Shown here piece after piece: positions 53,343 through 61,229 of a stretch of DNA of 64,000 nucleotides. The stretch's first letter is position 1. Each line of letters opens with the position of its first letter. The position numbers and the translations under genes were made by a program. The notes beneath the pieces were generated by a model. It ran no database searches. It saw only the letters and a list, made by a program, of their open reading frames with translations, and was not told where the DNA came from. This DNA comes from Candidatus Cloacimonetes bacterium 4572_55 (lineage in GTDB: Bacteria > 4572-55), in NCBI GenBank assembly GCA_002084765.1, contig NBMB01000003.1, forward strand, positions 185,702 through 249,701, read 5' to 3'.

Positions 53343-54500
53343 CTATACTACTTCCGGGCAAGAGGTCGGCGTATCAGAGAGAAACGCAATCGGTTTTTCC
53401 TCGATAAAATGATCTATTTCCAGAAAAGAAGCCGACTCTGATCTGATATATTCCGTCAGTTCTTTTTTTGCTTTTTCCGCGTCTCCCATCTCGCTATAGA
53501 CAAAAATTTTCAGCAAGCACGTATAGGTGTCGCTCGGGACCTCTTCCAACGCGTGATCGATCTGCCGCAGCGCGTCGCCGTACATCCCTTTGCGCAGATA
53601 GGCATGAGCCAATGCCAAAAGAAATCGATAATCTTCTGGATTCTCCATACTCAGCTTCTCGTAAATTTGCTCGACTCGATCGTATCGCTCCAGCTTGAAC
53701 AACGCAGGTTCGATCCGGTTCAATAAAAGATATGCCTTGTCGGGATGGATTGTCAGAATTTTCTCCCATATATCGACAGCTTGCTTAATCCGCTCTTCCT
53801 GATAAAGCGCGTCTCCCCAATAGAGATATGCCTCAGTGCAGGATTTGTCCATCTTGATCGCTCGTTTAAATACTTGAATCGCTTGTTTATAATCTGCATC
53901 TTTTAGATGACTCCGACCGATTCGAGTCAGATAGAGAGCCAATTTTTCTGGTTGCTTACGGTTTTCGATATGATAGACTGTTTTCAGCGTTTCAAAAGCC
54001 GGCTCCCATTCTTCCAAAATTTCATACTCTTTAAATAGCTGACGCAGAACCCGCAGATTTTTCGCGTCCCGCTCCAATGCGCGCTTCAACGCGGAGACTG
54101 CTTTTTTATGCCGACCCATACCGCGATAGTCGAGTGCTATTGTCAGATAAAGTTTCGCCCAATTCCTGACAGGCAAGTCTGTACGAGCGGTCAATTGATG
54201 ATGAATCTGCAACGCTTTCTCATATTGATCCCGCTGTCGAAACAAGTCTCCGAGACGAATATACGCGTCAAAATTCTGCGGATTGGATCGCACTTCTTCT
54301 CGTAGCATCTCAAACGCGGCTTTGGGATGATTGTCTAAGATAGCGACGACGCCCCGCACATAATAGGGGGATGTCGAGACCGGCAATTCGGATGATTTCT
54401 TGGGTCGATTCAACAAATAAAAATAAACTGAAAAACCAAATCCAATAAGAATCGCAGCCAATATAATCAAATAAATATGCTGATTATAATCGGTTTCCAT
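53343..54500 (-). CDS. LapB-like membrane-anchored TPR protein
   Basis: A 385-residue protein with one N-terminal membrane helix (about 8-28) and about eight to nine TPR units (for example VVAILDNHPKAAFEMLREEV). The arrangement and the lapA-like gene upstream point to LapB (YciM), which controls LPS synthesis via LpxC turnover in Proteobacteria. The C-terminal rubredoxin-like CxxC pair of enterobacterial LapB is absent; only one Cys remains (TSCPEVV). Lengths are otherwise the same. Three bases separate it from lapA. The name is by homology in architecture, not proven. Confidence 0.8.
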   Translation of the reverse strand: METDYNQHIYLIILAAILIGFGFSVYFYLLNRPKKSSELPVSTSPYYVRGVVAILDNHPKAAFEMLREEVRSNPQNFDAYIRLGDLFRQRDQYEKALQIHHQLTARTDLPVRNWAKLYLTIALDYRGMGRHKKAVSALKRALERDAKNLRVLRQLFKEYEILEEWEPAFETLKTVYHIENRKQPEKLALYLTRIGRSHLKDADYKQAIQVFKRAIKMDKSCTEAYLYWGDALYQEERIKQAVDIWEKILTIHPDKAYLLLNRIEPALFKLERYDRVEQIYEKLSMENPEDYRFLLALAHAYLRKGMYGDALRQIDHALEEVPSDTYTCLLKIFVYSEMGDAEKAKKELTEYIRSESASFLEIDHFIEEKPIAFLSDTPTSCPEVV

Positions 54501-54503
54501 AGC

Positions 54504-54830
54504 CTACTCCTGAAAAATATCTCCGCTTTCATCCTCAATAGGAAGATTTTGAATCTGCGAGATGTTTTGGTTCAACGATTGATTCTTTTTATTTAGTCCG
54601 CGGATAATTTGCTGATAATAAAACTCTCGTATCATCAGATAAGGCATCATCAACATTGCGCCTGCGGCTGCGGACGCCAAGATAATCCAGCCGCTTTGTG
54701 TTTGATAACGCTGATAAATCAGATTGACCGACGCTTCATATTCCACGCCGAGATTCATCCCTAAGAAAAAAAGCAAAGTTAATAAGATAAGAAAAAATAA
54801 AATCGGCTTCAAAATCCCAGTTATAGCCAT
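54504..54830 (-). CDS. LapA/DUF1049-domain small membrane protein
   Basis: A 108-residue protein with two membrane helices (about 9-27 and 48-68) and a short cytosolic coiled-coil tail (about 70-100). The hydrophobic FFLILLTLLFFLGMN and the later ASAAAGAMLMMPYLM pattern match DUF1049 (LapA). It is directly upstream of a TPR protein, as in lapA-lapB operons, and both likely work in LPS assembly. The tail is longer than usual. Confidence 0.8.
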   Translation of the reverse strand: MAITGILKPILFFLILLTLLFFLGMNLGVEYEASVNLIYQRYQTQSGWIILASAAAGAMLMMPYLMIREFYYQQIIRGLNKKNQSLNQNISQIQNLPIEDESGDIFQE

Positions 54831-54848
54831 ATTTACCTCACAAAAAAA

Positions 54849-56189
54849 TTAAATCTGTTTACCGATTAGCGTCCAACCGCTCGCTTCCGTGACCCGAATG
54901 TGAATCAAGTCGCCCAAATTTTCATTGTTTTTTGGAAATACGACCATCTGATTCTGCCGGTTGCGTCCACGGGACTGATTTTCTCGCTTCCCTTCCCCTT
55001 GGACCAAAACTTCCACGCTTTGTCCCACCATGGATTGACTGCGCTCGTGCGTCTGACTCCGCTGCAACGCAATCAACCTGGTCAGTCTCTCTTGACTCAC
55101 ATCGTCAGGAACCCGATCGTCATAGAAATGTGTCGCGGCGGTTCCGTCACGAAAAGAGAACTTGAATAGATAGGATGTATGAAAATTTATATCGACCATC
55201 AGGTCATGAGTGGCTTGGAAATCCTCTTCGGTCTCGCCCGGAAATCCAACGATCACGTCGGTGGTGAGTCCGATATGGGGCATGAGTTCTCGTAACCTTT
55301 CCACTTTCCTACGATATTCATCGATTTTGTATAGGCGAACCATGCGTTTTAGGATTCGATCCGATCCGGATTGGACCGGGAAATGAAGATGTTCGCACAC
55401 CTTCTCGCATTCCGCCATAGCGACCATTGCATCTTCAGTCATATCATACGGATGGGGACTAGTGAAGCGAATTCTCTCCAATCCGTGGATACGATTCAAT
55501 TTTCGCAATAGATCGGCAAACCCAACCTGACCGTCATGATACGCGTTGACTGTTTGACCCAATAAGGTGATTTCCTTCACCCCGTTTTCAACCAAATTCT
55601 GAACTTCGGATTCGATTTCAATATGTGGGCGGCTCCTCTCACGACCTCGAACATGCGGAACAATGCAAAAAGTGCAGCGTTTATTACAGCCGCGCATGAT
55701 CGTGACCCAGGCGTGAGGGGAATCGGATCGATCCGGCTTAATATCCTGATAATTCTCGGTTTGATCCAATTTTAACCATGCCTGATGTTGATGCGATTCC
55801 CGATTATTCGAGATCAGCGTCGGCAGATGTCGATACCCATCTGGACCCACGGTCACATCGACGTATGGTGCTTTTTTCGACAAAGAAACTCCCATACGCT
55901 GCGCCATGCATCCAACTACTCCGACGATCAAGCTCTTTTTCTTTAGCTTGAATTTGTTGATCTGGCTCACCCGACCTAACACTCGTTGCTCGGCATGCTC
56001 CCGGACCGCGCAGGTATTCATCAGGATCACATCCGCGGTTTCTATCGAATCCGTGGGCGTCATGCCGTCTTGCTTCAGCACGCTGGTGATGATCTCCGAG
56101 TCGCTGACGTTCATCTGACAGCCGTATGTCTCGAGATAAAATGTCAGATGATGATTTGACGACACAGCCATGTGGTTTTGGTTATTCAT
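54849..56189 (-). CDS. miaB: tRNA-2-methylthio-N6-dimethylallyladenosine synthase MiaB
   Basis: A 446-residue radical SAM methylthiotransferase that adds 2-methylthio to i6A37 in tRNA. The N-terminal [4Fe-4S] cluster cysteines lie in LETYGCQMNVSDSE, NTCAVREHAE and GVVGCMAQRMG; the radical SAM triad is in CNKRCTFCIVPHVRGRERSR. TRAM domain at the C-terminus with LVQGEGKREN. Length is normal. It lies 15 bp after mtaB. The assignment over MtaB follows from the N-terminal YGCQMN form. Confidence 0.95.
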   Translation of the reverse strand: MNNQNHMAVSSNHHLTFYLETYGCQMNVSDSEIITSVLKQDGMTPTDSIETADVILMNTCAVREHAEQRVLGRVSQINKFKLKKKSLIVGVVGCMAQRMGVSLSKKAPYVDVTVGPDGYRHLPTLISNNRESHQHQAWLKLDQTENYQDIKPDRSDSPHAWVTIMRGCNKRCTFCIVPHVRGRERSRPHIEIESEVQNLVENGVKEITLLGQTVNAYHDGQVGFADLLRKLNRIHGLERIRFTSPHPYDMTEDAMVAMAECEKVCEHLHFPVQSGSDRILKRMVRLYKIDEYRRKVERLRELMPHIGLTTDVIVGFPGETEEDFQATHDLMVDINFHTSYLFKFSFRDGTAATHFYDDRVPDDVSQERLTRLIALQRSQTHERSQSMVGQSVEVLVQGEGKRENQSRGRNRQNQMVVFPKNNENLGDLIHIRVTEASGWTLIGKQI

Positions 56190-56204
56190 ATCGTGCTCTC
56201 TCCA

Positions 56205-57536
56205 TTAAAAAACTTCTTCTCCGACCATTCCTTCTTGTTGAAACTTGGTCAACCGCACATAAATCAATTGATTCATCCGATTCTCTGATCCAGGAAAAGA
56301 GACTCGAATGTAATTATCTGAAAGCCCTGTCAATCGCCCGGATTTATCATAGCGATTTTCGACAATGACGCTCAGCGTCCGACCGAGAAATTGCTTATAA
56401 AATTGCTCTTTTTTTTGCTTTCCCAACTCCCGCAGAATCCGACTCTGTTTCGCCTTGGTCTCCTCTGGGATCTGGTTGGGCATATCCGCGGCGGCGGTAT
56501 TCGGTCTCGGGGAATAGGGAAATACATGCAAATAGACGATAGGTAGTCGCTCTATCAGTCCATAGCTTTGATCAAAATTTTTCGCGGTTTCTCCGGGGAA
56601 ACCGACCATCATATCGCTGCCGATTCCGACGGAAGGGATTGCTTCTGCGACTCGACGGATTCGATCCACAACATCCTGTCGCTGATAGGGACGCCGCATT
56701 TCTCGAAGGATTTTGTCATCCCCACTTTGCAACGATAAATGAATATGGTTGCAAATTTTGGGTTGCCCTGCTATGAGATTGATCAGCTCGTCGGTTAAAG
56801 CCAGCGGGCTTACCGAACTCAGCCGAATTCGTTCCAAATCCTTAAGTTGCGACAAATTCTGCAAAACGTTGGATAGAGTATACACTTTTTTTATATCTTT
56901 GCCGTAACTTTCTATGCGGACACCCGTCAAAATAATCTCTTTATAGCCGTTTTTTGACAGCCGTTCTGCTTCCTGGATTAAGTCTGCCATGGGTCGGCTC
57001 CGGTTGGGACCCCGCGCCTGAGTGATCGCGCAAAAACTGCATGACAAGTCGCAACCGTCTTGAATCTTGAGGAACGCGCGAGTTTGACCGGAAAATCGAT
57101 CCAGCCGGTAAGGTTCATAACTTTTTTGGCGATTGATATCGGAGACAGCGATGATTGGACGAGATGGACTATTCCCAGCCTGAATGGTTTCAGACCGGAT
57201 ATAATCCACAATTTTTGCTCGCTCCGCATTTCCGATAACGCCTCGAATGCTCGATATCTTCGCTATCTCTTCCGATCGCAGTTGGGCGTAGCAGCCAGTT
57301 AGATAGACGAGCGCGTCAGAATTTTGGCGCAACGCGCGTCGGATCAAACGCCGACATTCTTGATCTGCCCGTTCGGTCACAGTGCAGCTGTTGATCATGT
57401 AAATATCGGCGGTCTGCTTGAAAGGGACAACCACATATCCAGCAGCTTCAAACTGCTGCCTCATCGCCTCAGTCTCATATTGGTTGACTTTGCAGCCTAA
57501 TGTATGAAAAGCGATACGATTCATGCTCTTTCTCAT
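56205..57536 (-). CDS. mtaB: tRNA (N6-threonylcarbamoyladenosine-C2) methylthiotransferase MtaB
   Basis: A 443-residue radical SAM enzyme of the MiaB family. The N-terminal motif HTLGCKVNQYETEAM and NSCTVTERADQE mark the MtaB subgroup, with the radical SAM triad in CDLSCSFCAITQARG. It adds the methylthio group to t6A37 of tRNA. The start at 57536 overlaps the stop of the DUF502 gene (ATGA). The two methylthiotransferases are adjacent in this window, which would let them be co-regulated. Confidence 0.93.
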   Translation of the reverse strand: MRKSMNRIAFHTLGCKVNQYETEAMRQQFEAAGYVVVPFKQTADIYMINSCTVTERADQECRRLIRRALRQNSDALVYLTGCYAQLRSEEIAKISSIRGVIGNAERAKIVDYIRSETIQAGNSPSRPIIAVSDINRQKSYEPYRLDRFSGQTRAFLKIQDGCDLSCSFCAITQARGPNRSRPMADLIQEAERLSKNGYKEIILTGVRIESYGKDIKKVYTLSNVLQNLSQLKDLERIRLSSVSPLALTDELINLIAGQPKICNHIHLSLQSGDDKILREMRRPYQRQDVVDRIRRVAEAIPSVGIGSDMMVGFPGETAKNFDQSYGLIERLPIVYLHVFPYSPRPNTAAADMPNQIPEETKAKQSRILRELGKQKKEQFYKQFLGRTLSVIVENRYDKSGRLTGLSDNYIRVSFPGSENRMNQLIYVRLTKFQQEGMVGEEVF

Positions 57537-58390
57537 AATCTGCCGAATGGGCGTCTGCCCACAACAGCACCGCTTTCTTCCAGATTTCGACGCATCTTGG
57601 CTTCCAGAATGAGACGACCGAGCGGGATTTCCGGCACAGGAAACGCGGCGTTCAGCATTTCTTCCGCGACCAATCCGCCAGACATAACCAGCTTGATCCC
57701 CTCCTCCACAGTCAAGCCAGCGGGGATCACTTTAGATTTCGGGATCACGAGGATAAATCCAGACGTGGGGTTGGGAGTTGTCGGCAAAAAAGCTGTGACC
57801 ATTTCCTGATTATTCTGGTCGACCAAATCTTTTGTGACAAAAGCGATAGCATAGGAGTCACTTTTTGGATATTCCACAAAAACTACGCGCTGAAACGACT
57901 TTTTGTCTTGCATGGCGATCGCCAATGTCAATTGTTTCGCCGCCTGGTAAATGTTCTTGACTACCGGTAAGCGGGTGATCACAAGTTCGCCTAACTCCAC
58001 GACCCGCTTGCCCAGGACGTTGGAGGCGAGTAAACCGGTGAAATAGATCACCAATACCATACTCGCCAGTCCGACTCCAGGAATTTTCCATTCAATAGGG
58101 AAATAAACATGGATGAGCCTATGCACGTAGGGAGAGACAAACCCGTCCAGCACATCAAATAAAAGCCGTAGCAGCAAATAGGTGAGAAAAATGGGAATGA
58201 TTACCAAAATACCGGCAACCAAATGCTGGCGAAAAAGTCGACGCTTTTTCCCCTTTTTTTTCCGTGAGCTGGTTGAAGGTGCTTTCACTTCGGAAGGTTT
58301 GACAAAAGGGAGAAGAGAAAAGAGTCGCTTAAAAAATTTTTTTGCTCGGTATTTAAGCCATAAAGTTGTGGATTCACTCAAAAGCGGCAT
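57533..58390 (-). CDS. DUF502 family membrane protein
   Basis: A 285-residue inner-membrane protein. The start at 58390 (MPLLSESTT) has GAGGAA upstream; an in-frame ATG at 58483 would overlap the PAP2 gene by 68 bp and lacks a ribosome site. A basic N-terminus (KKKGKKRRLFRQHL) precedes two helices (about 55-75 and 105-125). The soluble domain holds the conserved LPVVKNIYQAAKQL, FLPTTPNPTSGFI and MSGGLV of DUF502. Function unknown across the family. It is coupled to mtaB by an ATGA overlap. Confidence 0.9.
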   Translation of the reverse strand: MPLLSESTTLWLKYRAKKFFKRLFSLLPFVKPSEVKAPSTSSRKKKGKKRRLFRQHLVAGILVIIPIFLTYLLLRLLFDVLDGFVSPYVHRLIHVYFPIEWKIPGVGLASMVLVIYFTGLLASNVLGKRVVELGELVITRLPVVKNIYQAAKQLTLAIAMQDKKSFQRVVFVEYPKSDSYAIAFVTKDLVDQNNQEMVTAFLPTTPNPTSGFILVIPKSKVIPAGLTVEEGIKLVMSGGLVAEEMLNAAFPVPEIPLGRLILEAKMRRNLEESGAVVGRRPFGRL

Positions 58391-58415
58391 AGTTCCTCGG
58401 TTTTGTGTTAAAGGG

Positions 58416-59327
58416 TTAAAAAGATTTGCTAAAATTACATGAAGTCCGATCTTCTTGAATCCGAGCTTGACATCGGCGAGCACTCCAGTCGAACAACAGT
58501 CCCAGAGATATCCCGGTGATCACGTCGATCACATAATGATAGCGTCCGTATACCGTTGACCAATACATCCCAAACACCATAATGATAGATAGAATAAAGA
58601 CTTTGCGCGGCGTGTATCGATAGACATTCAGCAGATATACGGTTGAGACGCAACAATGAACGCTGGGAAAAGCACCTCCGCGCATGGCTCCTTTGTCCAT
58701 AAACATGTCGATCACTGCCGTAAAAAAATAGCCGTTCAGTCGAACATCTTCCGAGGCGATGAGGCCAAACTCGGGCAAAGCAAATCGCGGGCTGGAAGCT
58801 GGGATAAGAGCAAAAAATATGTAGGAAAAACTATACGCCATGACTATCCCGCCCATAAATCCTTCGTAAACCAAAGCCGGTTTATGTTTCCAAAAATAAT
58901 AGACCAATACTGGCACATATACAAAATAGCTGAAATAGAAAAAATTGGCGCATTCGTTCAGAAAAAGATTTCCATGCTCAGGCAACCAAATCGTGGGATG
59001 CACGCCAAATATGCTATAGTCGATCGCGACCAGCGCGTCGTCAAACCAACGGGGAAAAATGATTTGCACAAAATAGGCGGATTCCTTATAACCCAATAAA
59101 GCTATTATATAAGGATAGAAGCTTCGGACAATTTTCCATTTACCAACGGAAAAACCAAGCTTATTTGCCATCCATATAATCGCGGGCACAGCGAGTGTGT
59201 GCCCTCCAACAAAGAGATACCAGTATGCCAGGCGGTCTCGAAACAGAATCGATATCCCCACAATCCATAAAAAATAGAGGATTGTGACCCATTCTTTGAT
59301 ATGAAGCGGTTTTAGATACGTTGCCAT
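58416..59327 (-). CDS. PAP2-superfamily membrane phosphatase / inositolphosphotransferase-like protein
   Basis: A 303-residue protein with about seven helices. The two PAP2 active-site segments are GGAFPSVHCCVSTVYLLN (His in SVH) and YGRYHYVIDVITGISLGL (the second catalytic His and Asp). This layout, with WST preceding the second motif, is found in PAP2_3/Aur1-like proteins. It would act on phospholipid or polyprenyl phosphates at the membrane. The neighbours give no further hint. It starts 26 bp after rimP. Confidence 0.88.
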   Translation of the reverse strand: MATYLKPLHIKEWVTILYFLWIVGISILFRDRLAYWYLFVGGHTLAVPAIIWMANKLGFSVGKWKIVRSFYPYIIALLGYKESAYFVQIIFPRWFDDALVAIDYSIFGVHPTIWLPEHGNLFLNECANFFYFSYFVYVPVLVYYFWKHKPALVYEGFMGGIVMAYSFSYIFFALIPASSPRFALPEFGLIASEDVRLNGYFFTAVIDMFMDKGAMRGGAFPSVHCCVSTVYLLNVYRYTPRKVFILSIIMVFGMYWSTVYGRYHYVIDVITGISLGLLFDWSARRCQARIQEDRTSCNFSKSF

Positions 59328-59353
59328 GAATCACCAAACAATTCAGGGGGAGT

Positions 59354-59842
59354 TTACCGATTCCATTCGTATTTTATGCGGGCTTTTTTGATAGCGGAAA
59401 AAGGAACGCGCAGTTCCTCGCCCTTTTCATCTTCAAGAATTATGAGATGGTTCTCAACGCCGCGCAAAATTCCGACAGTGAGAGCGGTTCTGCCCGCGGA
59501 GCCAAATGTATGGATATGGGCTTTGTTTCCGGCAAAACGTTGAAAATGCGTTTCTTTGACCAATGGGCGATCTAATCCGGGAGATGAGACCTCCAGCACA
59601 TAAGGCTGGTCAAATTCCGCTTCAAACTCAAGAATGTCTCCCAATTCTCGGTTCATACGCGCGCACTCATCGACCGTGATGCCGCTCACTTCACTCAGCC
59701 GATCTAAAAAAAATCGCAATATGGTTCGTCTTTTCCCCGGAATGACTTCCAGCTGCACCAATTCGAAGCCTTTATCTTCTAAGATCGGGTCGCACAGACC
59801 GATCAATTTATCCCGCAGCCTATTGCATTTTGTTTTTATCAT
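59354..59842 (-). CDS. rimP: ribosome maturation factor RimP
   Basis: A 162-residue protein for 30S subunit maturation. Family motifs: GFELVQLEVIPGKRRTILRFFLD, VDECARMNRELGDILE, YVLEVSSPGLDRPL and the C-terminal SH3-like part with VPFSAIKKARIKYEW. Normally rimP is followed by nusA and infB; here the next gene is a PAP2 protein. Length and motifs are normal, so the identification is firm. Confidence 0.96.
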   Translation of the reverse strand: MIKTKCNRLRDKLIGLCDPILEDKGFELVQLEVIPGKRRTILRFFLDRLSEVSGITVDECARMNRELGDILEFEAEFDQPYVLEVSSPGLDRPLVKETHFQRFAGNKAHIHTFGSAGRTALTVGILRGVENHLIILEDEKGEELRVPFSAIKKARIKYEWNR

Positions 59843-59856
59843 AAATAAGGATTCCT

Positions 59857-60861
59857 CTACTTTTCAGATATTTTCTCAAATTCGCCGGTCGCTGGATAGT
59901 CAGAAGAAGTTCCAGTCCAGAATCGGACGCCATGCCGCTCGATCAGCCTTACGCGGCTATCTGCTTGTAGCTTTTCCATTTCTCTGGAGAGATCGGATCC
60001 GACCGGAAGACACCGAGCCAATGCCCGTTCCAACTCAGTTTGCTCAATCGGATGACGGGAAACGATACGACTCACCGCGTCCGCGAGATTGTCAAATCCA
60101 TTCAGATCAAAATCGACTGAATGGGGATAAATCACCTTGCAGACAGAGCCAAAAATCGCCCTGGCGCGCATCACGCCCTCATCATTCGATGGGAGTGCCC
60201 ATGTCTCGGACGGAGAACGAATTGGCAGGAGGATGTGCGACTGATCCGGTCGGATTTGCTCCAATTTTTCCGCAATATCGCGCAGTGCGGACTCTGTATC
60301 GTTCATTCCTCGTATCAGCATGGTTTCAACCCAGAGCGCGCCCTTATATTCACGACGAAATTCGATCGCTCCGCGAATCAATCGGTCAAAATCGTTATTA
60401 TTATTGAAATTGAAAGAGTGATGCGGACGGTTGATACGGCGATAAAGTTCTGGAGAACCCGCATCCAGAGAGGGTAACACAGCATCCGCAACGAGCAAAT
60501 CGGATCGTACCTCGGGTCGATAGAGCAGCGCGCCGTTTGTGATCACGCACACAGGCAGATCGACCGAAGATTGCACTTCCCTGATAATTTTTCCGATATC
60601 GGAATGCAGCGTGGGCTCGCCGGAACCGACAAAGGATATCCAGTCGATCTTGCCCTTATATTGCCTGATCGCGTCCAGGGTCTCGGCTACGATCTCCTCC
60701 GGCGGAAAATAGGATTTCCGTTCATTCACTACGGGCTGAGAACGACCCAACTGGCAATAAACGCAGTTCAGATTGCATGTTTTGTGCGGAATGGGGTCAA
60801 CCCCAAGCGATCTGCCAAGCCGGCGGGAAGCGACAGGACCAAATACAAATTTTTTTCTCAT
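59857..60861 (-). CDS. radical SAM protein of unknown substrate
   Basis: A 334-residue protein. The N-terminal FGPVASRRLGRSLGVDPIP leads to the cluster motif CNLNCVYCQLG (Cys triad), then a GSGEPTLH segment that binds SAM and a second half (SHILLPIRSPSETWALP). About 80 C-terminal residues look like a winged helix (IVSRHPIEQTELERALARCL). Proteins of this type often sit near housekeeping genes, and their substrate is not known. The ATG at 60861 is the last of four in a tandem repeat. The first gene of the minus-strand run. Confidence 0.85.
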   Translation of the reverse strand: MRKKFVFGPVASRRLGRSLGVDPIPHKTCNLNCVYCQLGRSQPVVNERKSYFPPEEIVAETLDAIRQYKGKIDWISFVGSGEPTLHSDIGKIIREVQSSVDLPVCVITNGALLYRPEVRSDLLVADAVLPSLDAGSPELYRRINRPHHSFNFNNNNDFDRLIRGAIEFRREYKGALWVETMLIRGMNDTESALRDIAEKLEQIRPDQSHILLPIRSPSETWALPSNDEGVMRARAIFGSVCKVIYPHSVDFDLNGFDNLADAVSRIVSRHPIEQTELERALARCLPVGSDLSREMEKLQADSRVRLIERHGVRFWTGTSSDYPATGEFEKISEK

Positions 60862-60893
60862 TTTTTTCTCATTTTTTTCTCATTTTTTTCTCA
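60850..60893 (-). repeat. 11-bp tandem repeat with chained start codons before the radical SAM gene
   Basis: Four copies of ATGAGAAAAAA (read on the minus strand) place ATGs at 60894, 60883, 60872 and 60861. The last one opens the gene. Each of the first three would read M-R-K-K and stop at a TGA overlapping the next ATG. The GAGA in each unit may serve as a weak ribosome site for the next. Confidence 0.9.
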
Positions 60894-60921
60894 TAATTTG
60901 AAAAACGTTTCCGAAATATGA

Positions 60922-61229
60922 GCCTGTAACTTAATCAATAGGATTGGATTGCGCCCGTAATTTATTATGCACGCGCAAATAAAATAAAATTTCCCCTGTT
61001 TTCAAATTTCCGATTGAGCAGTCGCTAAATTTTTATCAAAATAGTTGATTTATTTGCATAGTCAATTATTTTATATATTTTTGGCTTGTATTATTTGCCA
61101 TCATGGAGAGATAGATAGCATAAATAGTTGAAAATTATTGGATTACTTTAAGTTTTTTTTGATGTCAGCGGTTTAATATAATCGTATTATAGAGTTTATT
61201 ATAGGATTTATCATAAGATTAGGGATAAA
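60922..61229. other. AT-rich intergenic region before the topoisomerase gene
   Basis: About 308 bp (368 bp counting from the radical SAM start) with no ORF of note. Several AT-rich hexamers resemble -10 boxes (TATAAT at 61176-61181), but no convincing -35 at 16-18 bases was found. A GG-N12-GC arrangement near 61085 has the wrong spacing for sigma-54. No RNA gene was recognised. Confidence 0.5.

Noticed and set aside
61078-61110. Sigma-54 promoter before the topoisomerase gene
   Set aside because: TTGGC and TTGCC are 12 rather than 10 bases apart, so the invariant spacing is not met.
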